Both the position numbers and the translations under genes were made by a program. This document shows positions 11,104-21,365 of a stretch of DNA of 64,000 nt, piece by piece; positions within the stretch are counted from its first letter, which is position 1; the number at the start of each line of letters is the position of its first letter. The notes under the pieces are model-generated. The model did no database searches, was not told the DNA's origin, and worked only from the letters and a program-made list of their open reading frames with translations. Source of the DNA: Rhodocollybia butyracea (lineage: Eukaryota; Basidiomycota; Agaricomycetes; Agaricales; Omphalotaceae); NCBI GenBank assembly GCA_015501585.1, contig JADNRY010000141.1, positions 1 to 64,000 on the forward strand, in the 5' to 3' direction.

Positions 11104-11310
11104 CACCCGTGGGAATACCTGGTAACCTGTAACCCGCGGGTGCCGGTACCGGGTTCCCACAGGTTAGACCTGGTCACAGGTCACCTTCTTGGGTAATTTC
11201 TGCAAGTAAACCTGCAGGTATCGGCAAGTTTACCTGTAAAAACCTGTGACCGGCGGGTCCCAGTACCGGTTCCCACGGGTGCGGACCCGGTCACAGGTCA
11301 AGGTGTAAGG
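11085..11310. repeat. GC-rich palindromic repeat block
   Basis: Dense copies of ACCCGTGGG/CCCACGGGT and CACAGGTCA units, including the fold-back CCACGGGTAACACCCGTGG. The same unit vocabulary (TTCCCACGG, CAGGTCACAGGTCA) forms the subterminal parts of the hAT-type MITE at 32455-33155. This may be the end of a related, truncated element. Confidence 0.5.
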
Positions 11311-11853
11311 ATCTAGGCGGAATCCTTCGAGCGCGGGTTACGAACCTGGAAACCAAAGTGCGGATACGCTCCGTACTTCTGTCGTTCAGCCGAACTGGAA
11401 AAGTTGGTTTGAGATGTGAAAGGATGTGAGTGTAGAATGGTTCCGAAGTGCCTATGGGATGTAAGACTCGTGTCGGGATCGTCCAAGGGACTAATGTAGG
11501 GACGGCAGGTCCGTACAGGCGATAGAATGAACTCGGCGAGTAAGCCTAGGAGTAGATGAGTTTCCGACTCGAAGGGTAGGACCCACTAAGTGCAAGCGGC
11601 TTTGATAGCGATATGAGCGGAAGCGGAAGGTCAAGCGGTAGCTGACCTGATGCGGCGCAAACAGAGCGGAACCAAATAGATGATAGTAAATTGCAGAGGT
11701 TGTGAAAATGATGGAGTGAAGAAACAGAGTTAAAGAAACAGATAAAGCGAGAAACCGGAACACACAAGAGCACACGAGTCAAGGGGTTAAGCAATATTTC
11801 CAATCTACTGTACTTGACATGGTACAGAACTATTTAAAGGGTACTTGAGGACC
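11311..11853. other. No gene recognised
   Basis: Low-repeat sequence between the palindromic block and the left end of the KDZ transposon. Open frames on the minus strand (11803-11491) have no recognisable domain. It could be a piece of the Gypsy element or its LTR, but no terminus was found. Confidence 0.4.
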
Positions 11854-12660
11854 GGAGTAGCAATAGGTAATAATCTGCACTTCAGTCACCCCTTACTTTG
11901 TCCCTAGTTAGGGCCAACTATTCACCAAAAGTTGACCCCCAGGGGCAGCCAGTACCCGGCATTTACCAACCCTGGTATTACCAATCCGGCATTACCAGTG
12001 TCTGGTAGTGCCAGGTCTGGCATTCCCAAAGTTCAAGTGTCTGGGGTCCTGGTCTGGTATTACCAGCCTGGTACTACCAGCTTGGTATTACCAGCCTCAA
12101 TTTTTAAGACCCTTTTCCTGGCCCCAGGGCCTCCTCCACCCATCACCCCATGTGCTATATTATGCAGTGAGGACATTTAGGCTTACAGTTAGACCACCAT
12201 CTTTGGTTTGGCATATGCTTCTGAGATACTATACCATGCAGTGAGGATATTGTCTAGGCTCACAGTCAGACCATTATCTTTGCTGATGAGATACCACTGT
12301 TTTGGAGAGCTTGATCAAAACAAATGAATACTGCTACATTTCTACTATGTTTACAATAATATTGGAGCAAAGCACCCTGCCTCACTGGACCAAACACTGC
12401 CCAGCCACTTACTCTACTTTTAGAACTGTAGCTTCACTGTGCAATTAACCAGAAGTTCCTCTAGCTTAATGGTAAGAACCTGTTAATACCCGAGTGGTTA
12501 TTACCGGAGTTGGTATAACCAGAATTGGTATTACCAATCTCGGTAATACCAAGGTCGGTATTACCAAACTCGGTAATACCAAAGTCGGTAATGCCAAAGC
12601 CGGTAATGCCAAAGTTGGTGATACCTAGGTCAATAACACTAGGACTTAGTAAATAACATA
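11854..12660 (+). repeat. Left terminal region of the KDZ transposon
   Basis: Inverted match to 24420-25464. The outer part (11878-12110) is nearly identical to the right end and carries scattered GGTATTACC/GGTAATACC palindromes. The middle is diverged but alignable. The inner part (12488-12612) is a 15-bp-period array. Confidence 0.85.
12488..12612. repeat. Left subterminal 15-bp array
   Basis: About nine units of 15 bp, such as CGGTAATACCAAAGT, each with a near-palindromic GGTAATACC or GGTATTACC core. A matching array lies at the other end of the element. They could be transposase binding sites; this is inference. Confidence 0.75.
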
Positions 12661-12743
12661 TCAAATGAGATCGATATTTGCTACACTTAATAGGAACGAA
12701 AAATTTTGATTCAGCAACATAATTATTTGAGATACATTAGCAT

Positions 12744-15700
12744 TTAGAAGTCACTCAAACTTTGATCATCTGTCAGCGCTAGGGTGTCCATATGCTCAAC
12801 CAAGCCTACATCCAGATCATCGTCCTCAAACTCCTGATAGCCATCATCATCCTCCAACCCCTCTAACAGTTGTACTTGATCTGCATTTACCTCCTGTTCA
12901 ATCGCTGCCCACTCCGCAAGTTCCGGCCCCAAAAAGGAAGGCATAACATCATTTGGGAGATCCCCTAACGCATGAGTCCACCCCAAGGCCAGCCGGATGA
13001 GGTTGTTTCGCCTTTCAGCAAGTTGGAAAAGCAAACGTATATCTGCATAGACCCATAACAATCATTTTTTCAAGATTGAAAGATATAAATCCATACCTGT
13101 GGTTGTGCTCACTGCGACAACCAGAGTATCCCATTCCTCCTGAAACCACTCTCCTAACACTGAGAGTTCATACCTCAGCCGGTTCAATTCCTCGTCACAG
13201 CGATCCCGTAGCAGTATTCCCCGTATCCCTGTCCTAACCTGTTCATTAGATAGCCATAGTGGTACATCTGCAACGTCATCAGATTCACTAAGGCCAATAT
13301 CAGTCCCAAATCGCATCATCAACGTCAAGATCAAAAAGCTTATCCATCGGAATTGGTCGAGGTACCATAGCATTAGAAGGCGCTTTACGTGCCTTGATTG
13401 CTGCAGCCATACGAGATTGAAGTGTATTGAATTTTTGCGCAAGGCTTTGAATCCCACCATCTCGACGCTTGACACTGGCTTCAGTATGGTTGTGTAATTT
13501 ACGCTCTGAAGCTGACAAACAATGCATTAATCTACTGATGAGGGGACAAATGAAACACACCTACTGTTAAGCTGTCGGCGAAACATCCGTTCCAAACGGT
13601 CTCGCTCAAATTTACGATCCTGCAGCCGTTGCCGCAGACGAAGTTTGAGAGCGCGCGCATTCATCAGATCAGTGATGAAGGGACTCGAAGCCAGGTGATT
13701 GTACCTTTTCTTGCCTTCAACTCCCAACGCATTCTCTTTCGAAGAGAGAGACTTTTGGATGGTCTTCAGTTTCTCGCGTAATTCTGGCAGTTCCAGTTCG
13801 GCCTCCGCAATTTCGTATGGTTCCGAATTACGACTAGTGAGAACACGTTGTAGATCCTTGATGCTGTCACGTAGAGTATCTCGGGATTTGCGCAAATGCA
13901 AAGCTGTTTCCACCGCCTTTTGCCCAGCGGAGCGAGATTGACCTAGGGAGACCTTTACATTAGCAACGTCGTTGAAATAGATAACATGAGTAAGCTTACG
14001 AGGTAGAGGTCGCGTCACCGCATGCTTCTGCAGATCCCACTGTTCTCGTAAAAAGAGCGGGCTACGCATCGAGAAGTCGATGTCTTGCTGAGCTTCCTGA
14101 CGCCTAGCCTGGGCATTCTTCCATTTCCGAGCTAGCCATATACCATAGCCCTTTAAGCTTTCACGATCCGCAAACTGGATCTGTGAGTCAAGTGTGTAAA
14201 GGCAAACATGATGCTACAAACATCGATTAGCTCAAAACTTCAGAGAGGAGGTGAAAACATACCCCACAGACCCTAAGAAAAGCTATGAGCTTACTTATCG
14301 AGTGCCAGAAGCGTTCACAGCCCTCTCCATCCGATAGACCAAACCCGCAGCATTTGCGAGGATGATAAATACACTGACATGCCCATCCATGTCCGAACGC
14401 ATGAAACACTGAGATAGCAAAAGCCAACCGGGGAAGATATTTCTTTAGGAAACCCCACTTGACGCAGCTTCGTTCCAATTGGCAACCAATATCATACAGT
14501 AGCCCGACCGTGTAGGCTGGAGGCAAATGTTGAAACAGCTTGTCGACGAGGGCGTATGCATAGAATTGGCGCTCCCCTGCAGTAGTCATGTTGGCCAGCC
14601 ATAGAACGCGGTCATGGCGACAGAGCAAACCCATGAGAGCTGTAGAATCGAAGAACTGGGTGCTTGCCTTCTGCCTGTTACCGTCTGCCGCCGTAAAGCT
14701 GTCATTGCACCCATCTAGCACTGACTGAGGTACCTTGAGGCCATGCTCAAAACCATCGCCATCCTCATCGCTGCGTTGTCTTGGAGGGGCTTGATCAGGG
14801 CGCACCGCACTCACACGCTTGTTCCAGGCATCAACTTCTTCCGGTGAGATAAAGACCAAGTTGGGATGTGAAAACTTTGGATCTCGCGCTTGTTTGTTGT
14901 GCTTTTGCGTGAAGCAAGCGTCAAGACAGACGATTATGCTGAAGCTAGGACCTTGGGTCAGTGCAAGTAGTGTCATTGGGGATTTATGTACTTACCCTTC
15001 GTCGAAAGCAGTTTTTCCTCCAAAGCAGAGCGGGCAACGAGAACGGAGATACTCGGAAGGTCAGGTACGCGGCGAATCCTCCTCCCGTGTCCGCTTTGTG
15101 GGCCTAGTGTCTTGTTTGTCTTCGACCTCCTCTACGTTCGGTATTCCACGACCTGTTGGAGAGGAAGGTGGAGGCGAGCTGTCGGCACTGGAGTCCAAAT
15201 CGGTGGCTTCTTGCTCGGTGTTCATCAATGAGTGTCGTGCCGAGCTTAATATTGCATCCACGGTGCTTGTGGTGAGTTGTTGTAAGGCATTGTACCATCG
15301 TAACGCGAGCTGAAAACGCCGTCGAAGCGGATCCTAGATAAGGTTGTTAGTTAAATTACAACGATATAAAATCTGATGTTAGCCACCTGTCCGCGCAGTT
15401 GATAACCTTGGTATCTAAGAAAGTCTTCAATTGTTTGACATATGGCGGTGTTGTTTGGCGAGAGACGAGAGAACAGGCGCGTCACGAAATCAAGAAGCCT
15501 TATGTCTACAGCGAGAGTAGGCTCTTTGGGAGCGTTACCGAACAACCCGCGCGTGATGAGTTGCACTGCGGCTGGCCGACATTGACATATGTGTAAGGCA
15601 ATTTTTTGCAGTTCTATATACATGTTTAGTACCTATCATCTTGAGAAGAAAGGAAGTGACTCACTACCAAATCGTAAAACAATAACTTCTATGACCCGTT

Positions 15701-16172
15701 CCCTCACGTTCATGCAAGTACAGTTGCTGTCGTACTGGAGTTCAATGTCCTGGGATAGATTGAGCGATTTCTGGAGATATTCCATGTATGGGCGGACGAG
15801 AATTGGTAAAACCTCGTTTTCCCATCTCGATTGCTGCGCAAACCGCTTCCGTGCATGAGGCGTTTGCGGCACTTGCGTGAATGAGCCTGCTGGAGATGAA
15901 GCTTTGTCCTCGACTCTCGACACAGAAGTGGAAGGTCGATCCAGGTCAATAAGCGGTCGTTCCAGGAACCCGAACTGACCCACAGGAGTTGGGAGGTTGC
16001 GTTGTGAAAGAATTGCCCCATGCGCGCCATACAAGATGGGCCGCGCGTTTCGTTTGGATGGTGATTTTGATCGAGGAGAGCTTGGAAAAGCATTGTAATC
16101 CGAGCGAGTTGGTGTGGAGGGCGCAGAAATGTCTTTGGCTAGCTGAGTCTTGGTCAAACGGAGACGAGCCAT
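12744..16172 (-). pseudogene. KDZ transposase, two lesions
   Basis: Catalyses cut-and-paste movement of the element, if functional. Exons read from splice sites and frame: 16172-15665, 15613-15387, 15333-14996, 14944-14263, 14213-13565, 13511-13097, 13042-12744; introns are 49-54 nt. The protein is about 1038 residues. A CxC-type cysteine cluster (CTC about 150, CQC about 175) precedes the block GLFGNAP...FLRYQGYQL. SEYLRSRCPLCFGG comes next. Likely catalytic acids are D366 (VCLDACF), D509 (LLYDIGC) and E565 (SDGEGCERFW). The C-terminal part is coiled-coil-like and acidic. Lesions: a TGA at 15063-15061 where CGA (Arg) fits relatives, and one extra base near 13302. Homology is certain; activity is lost or needs suppression. 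Confidence 0.9.
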
Positions 16173-16179
16173 TGTGAAA

Positions 16180-17180
16180 GTGGAAGAGAAAGCACGATTG
16201 ATGAAAAATGAAAAATTTTATTGTTCGTAAAGGTCATGTCATGATTGGGCTGCAAGAATGACTGGGAACATGAAAACGGAGGAACGAGTTGGTTCGATGG
16301 ATGAGAGTCTTCCCATTTGACACAACAATGGTCACATAGTCTGATATATCTGTATCTATCCAAAGTGCAGCCTGTTTGACACATCTACAGTCACACAGTC
16401 TCATATATCCTCAACCTCTTGCAATCCCCGCAGCTATACAACACAAGGTTGAATGGCCAAAACTTCCAAGCAGACTCATGGTCCAACACAAGGATGGGCG
16501 AACGTCACATCAATGACACAAGGTCACTAGGTAGGGTAGAAACAAATCATCCGTGTTTATCCAGCCTGATGGCCGGGATACGTCAATGTTGAACAAGCTG
16601 TTGATGAAGAGTTGGCTATGTCGAAGGTCGAGTTGGGAATGTCGAAGGTCGAGTTGGGAATGGTCTGAAAGTTATAAATAACTGAATAGATTATCAGACC
16701 TAATGGAAGCTTACCTTTTCTGAAACGTAGTACTAGTCTTTGGAGTGCTCGAACCAGAAAATGAGCCAAATGATACCTGGACGTGAACTTTAACGAGGGT
16801 CAGAACAAAATAAAGGAAAAACAAACTTACCATTGTGGAACGGAGCGCAACGTAAGACTGATCCTGGCAGAAAACCTTAGAGAATCGGAAGTATACAAGT
16901 AGAACGGAGACTCACCTAGACCTCTCGTACTGGCCATGGCAGTGGTGACAGTCAACGACGAGCTCAATTCAAGACTGAGTTCGATAAACCCAGCTGTGGA
17001 CGCAAGGCCACACAGCTGGTACAATGAGCAGTGCGACACAGGGTCGCTGGCTGCCTGCATAGAAGAAACGACGACGACGCAAGGTTGTCGTCGCTGTGGA
17101 CGATGAAGGGGAGATGGAAGAGAAGAGACACGTAAGTGACGCGCCCAGACGAGACGATGCACAGCTTTGGGCGCTTACAA
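16180..17180 (-). promoter_or_regulatory. Mirrored leader of the transposase gene
   Basis: Non-coding sequence upstream of the transposase start. Its reverse complement matches the plus-strand leader at 19848-21130 in order. The best match is 16960-17175 against 19848-20070, and clear matches continue near 16430-16535 (against 20870-20985) and 16300-16400 (against 21010-21100). It includes a splice-site-like pair (GGTGAGTC ... GCCAG on the minus strand, about 16920-16865). It likely holds promoter and 5' untranslated exons. Confidence 0.7.
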
Positions 17181-17329
17181 GCGGGATTTAATTCGTACAA
17201 AGACGCATGTCAATGGCTTGATTTTTCGCCAATAGTAATTAATATATAGACAGTCCAAGATACAAAACAACAATTAAAAGATACAAGAGCTACAGATATA
17301 ATTGGATACAAAATACAAAAGATAGGGCA

Positions 17330-19618
17330 TTAGACGGTAGGAAGCGTGGGGGGGCGTTTAAAGAAATCAGAAAATACCCAAATATACCGACGAGCAACAA
17401 GATATTCCGCGTGATCCACCTCCTCGACGCTGGGTTGTTGGCTCGGGGCCAGACGCTGCACCGCTGTTTCTACATCCGAGGGTATCACGTTGTACGGAGA
17501 GCGCCATCCTCGCATGATACGATACAAGTTGTATGACGCGGCGGTGCGTTTGGTCAAATCCTGTGAACCAAATCCCATCCTCGCGGCACTGAACCCCTCA
17601 ATACCACCCAGTTTTTCCCTTCGCGTGCAACCCTCAGAGGGCGCCAGGTCATCAACCTCTCCATCGACCTCTCCATCTTCCCTCTCTCTATCTACAGCCA
17701 TGTGAGAAGTTGCAGAGGTCTTGTCGTATAAGTGGAAGTCAGCCATGAGCACATCGGATTTGAAGTTATTGCGAGTGAGATTACTGAGAATGGAAGTGTA
17801 GGTCTCATCTGGAATTGTATCTGGATATGCAACCCCTTTCCATGTGGGGACGACGTCCTTCAATTTCGTTAGATCTACTTTCTAGAGGAGCTGTCAATAA
17901 AAGTACACCTTAAATAGTTGGACACATACTGGTGTAGCGACACGTCCTCTGGACGTCGAAGTTAGGCTCTGGAGCTCATTGATAAGTTTTTGCCTTGCAG
18001 CATTACTTTTCGTGCCCTCCTTCGATCCCAGGACCTCCAATCCTAGAATATGTCGCCAGTCATCATTTGACAGTCCAGCTTTAGCGGGGTCCAGGAAGCC
18101 AACGCGATAAGCCAGCAAGCTCGCAAGCTTCATGTACATGACAAAAAACCCTTGACGAGTCTTCTCGTTAGCGAGATTTGCCAATAATGCAGCTTCCGGC
18201 ACCACGTATCCACGACAAACACCTTGCAGCGGCTGCTGTCTGAAATCAAAGTTAGACCCGATGTCTCGACTTGCTTTTACCCAATTCACAACCAGAGGAG
18301 GCATCAATGGTGACGCCGAAGGCTCAAACTTGTTCCTACTCAGCGATGAAGCAGGCCGTGGAGCCCGCGCAGGATCTATATTCCCAATTGGTGAATAAAA
18401 CAGAAAAATGAAAATAGGGTGTTCCACATACAAGGTTTCTGCGGCTGTCTACAAGGACGTGAAGTGCGAACGGGTCCTGGGAGCGGAACAGGCGTATTTG
18501 AAGAACCAGTAGCGACAGCTGTCTCCGGTTGGGCAGAAGTTGTGGCAGAGGGAGGATCAGGTTGTGGATCGTCGAATAATGAAGCAGGGAAGGCAATGCT
18601 CCTATTATGCTTGGACATGGCGGCGTAGTACTCCAAAGAGTTGAGAGAACCTTCCCAAATGACTGGATGTGGCGGACTTTCGTCTTTGAAAGACGTGAAC
18701 TTCTCAATGACACTGCGCATCGTCGGTAAAGGTTTTGTTTCGGAGTGCCAAGTCATAACGCGAACGTCGGGAGTAACGGGAAGTCTTCGCGCCCACCATA
18801 CCGGAATTCCAGCCTAATGATTAATGTTAGTAAATCGGCAGATCCAAAACTCAGCAGAAAAAAATTACTCGCCCGAAAGCAGTGCTCAGTGAGGTCAGGC
18901 TTGTCCGTTATGCCTCCTACCACTGAACGCGTCTTAGTTTTTCGCCAGCTATGAGCTTCGCCCCAAGTTGGCTTCACGTAAAGCATCCAGGTAATGTACG
19001 CGTCCATCTCAAGTATGTTGCGCTGGCATACACACGAGCACATGAGAGCCTCCGAGAATGGGAGTACGCGGTAGTGAGGTGTGCAAGTAAGAAGCGGATC
19101 CGACCACAATAGTCCTTGAACTTGGAATCTGAGCGAAGAGAAGGGGTTGCTGGGGTATCGGACAACGACGAAGGCCGAGCATCATTCACAGAGTGGTAGA
19201 GCTGATGGTATGCCCTTTCCAATGCCTCAACAAACTCTTTTTGGAGTCGGCCAATGGGGAGTTCAGCCAGTTTGAACCCGTCCATCACCTCGAACTCATC
19301 CTCCTCCGGTCTGCGCCAGAGGATATGGAAAGGGGGTTCGGCATCGGGAAGTCGTATCAAGGAGAGGTAGATAACGCAAGGATCGAGATACTGCGGCATA
19401 AGAAGGGGATCGTGCTCGCCGTAGTGGTAGTTGCGCCGCAGATGGACTTGTTGGTGGCCCCAGATTTCGTCAGGAAGATGGTAGGAGTTGGGGGAAGTGA
19501 TAAACATCTTGCGCTCGGGATACTCGCGACCTATGAGTCCGTGGTGGGATTTGAAGATTGGAGTGTCCTGTTTGAAGGTCAGTTCACGAAAGAACTATCT
19601 TGAGGTATCACTCACCAT
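17330..19618 (-). pseudogene. KDZ-associated middle gene, unknown function
   Basis: A multi-exon minus-strand gene without a recognised domain; sequences like it seem to travel with mushroom KDZ elements (recollection, not checked). It opens with a block containing YHLPDEIWGHQ and YGEHDPLL, then RVLPFSEALM...CQRNILEMDAYITWM. Introns lie near 18880-18815 (a GC-AG intron, donor GCGAGT, branch CTAAC), 18430-18375 and 17930-17890; all keep frame. A frameshift between about 19060 and 19090 joins two well-conserved blocks in different frames. The ATG at 19618 is reached only through a 21-nt GTGAGT...ATAG gap, shorter than normal introns. Stop at 17332-17330. It sits between the mirrored leaders. 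Confidence 0.6.
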
Positions 19619-19847
19619 TGCGTATGTAGAATAAACGCGTTGAAATACGTAGACAAGGGAAGGAGAGCGTTTGACACAAGGCCAACGATATGATTTGTCC
19701 GACACAAGGTCAGAAAAAAACAGTAACACAAGGAAACTGGTTTTGATAGAGCGAATGATCTGTCGCAAGGACAGAATAACGCTAAGAGAGAGATACAAGA
19801 CTGAGTCAGAACTAAGCGCCCAGAGACGAAAAAAAAATCTTCCAAGT

Positions 19848-21130
19848 TGTAAGCGCCCAAAGCTGTGCATCGTCTGGGCGTCTGTGCGCGGGCGTCACTT
19901 ATGTGTCCCTTCTCTTCCATCTCCCCTTCATCGTCCACAGCGACGACGACCTTGCGTCGTCGTCGTTTCTTCTATGCAGGCAGCCAGCGACCCTGTGTTG
20001 CACTGCTCATTGTACCAGCTGTGTGGCCTTGCGTCCACAGCTGGGTTTATCGAACTCGGTCTTGAATTGAGCTCGTCACTGTCACCACTGCACCTCCTCG
20101 TCCACACCGACGACGACCTTGCGTCGGCGTCGTTTCTTCTATGAAGGCAGCCAGCGACCCTGTGTCGCACTGCTCATTGTACCAGGTGTGTGGCCTTGCG
20201 TCCACAGCTGGGTTTATCGCACTCGGTCTTGATTGAGCTCGTCGTTGACAGTCACCACTCTTGCGTTGCCAGCTGTGTTCATTCGGATCGGTCTTGAACC
20301 AAGTTCGACCTTTGGCGGTTTAGGAAGTCTTTGTCTTTTTTTTCAGGTGAGTCTCCTTTTCACTTGTTTTTTTGTTTAACTCTCTAAGCTTTCTTGCCAG
20401 GAACCCTTCGTTGTGCTGTATTCAACATTCCTTCGAACTCGGTCTTGATTGAGCTCTTCGTTGACTGTCACCACTCTTGCGTCGCCAGCTGTGTTCATTC
20501 GTATCGGTCTTGAACCAAGTTCGACCTTTGGCGGTTTAGGAAGTCTTTGTCTTTTTTTTCAGGTGAGTCTCCTTTTCACTTGTTTTTTGTTTAACTCTCT
20601 AAGCTTTCTTGCCAGGAACCCTTCGTTGCGCTGTATTCAATGTTTTCATTACACCCAGAAGCTTACTACGGGGCAGCAAATGGTAAGTTTTGTTTCCGTC
20701 TGACATACTATTGGCATTCTCACACGTTGCAGGCCATTCTCGATGCGACCTTCAACATATCGTCATATTCGTTGTAATTAGGATGATTCCAAAGGTGTGT
20801 CTATGCTTCTTTTGTTAACCACTATCCGGCTAAAGGCTACACTAGTTGTGCTCCGGCTTTGATGAACGACCTTGTGTTGTTCGTGTGACTTTGGCCCATC
20901 CCTGTGTTGGACTGAATGGCAGACAACGTTGAACCCTGAGTTCTGCGTTGGTGTTTCGACTATTCGGCCCTGTGTTGTATAGTTCTGGGGGGATTTGGAA
21001 CCCTTTTGGGAGACTGTGTGACTGTTGATTGTCGAACAGTCCTGGTTTAAATATGAATGTATATATGCCTAAGACTATGTGACCGTTGGTGTGTCAATTA
21101 TGAACCTTGGCCTGGGTGAAGGAGTATCTT
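19848..21130 (+). promoter_or_regulatory. Mirrored leader of the companion gene
   Basis: Non-coding leader upstream of the plus-strand gene at 21366, matching 16180-17180 in inverted order. It is longer because parts are duplicated: 19925-20075 recurs as 20085-20220, and 20215-20425 recurs as 20435-20640. The second duplicated unit carries an intron-like segment, CAGGTGAGTCTCC ... CTTGCCAG. Confidence 0.7.
20215..20640 (+). repeat. Tandem duplication of a leader exon-intron unit
   Basis: Two near-identical units of about 205-215 bp. Each holds the stretch GGCGGTTTAGGAAGTC, a GTGAGT donor and a TTGCCAG acceptor. Together they would give two alternative or successive 5' untranslated introns. 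Confidence 0.75.
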
Positions 21131-21365
21131 AAATGACATGCTTTTGACCCTCTCTATATCCAATCTCAAAATGATGGCTTTGCACCAACCTTGCTTATCC
21201 CGCGGTCGTTTATTTGGAATTTCCTTTTTCGGCTTTCCTTTTTCGCTTTGTGGACAATGGCTTAAGCCTTCGCTCAGTTCCCACAAACAAATACCACAGC
21301 TGAATGGTAAGAGAATGTTCAATTTTTGTCCTTGTTCACCTTTGACTGACTACCCACTAGTCTTT

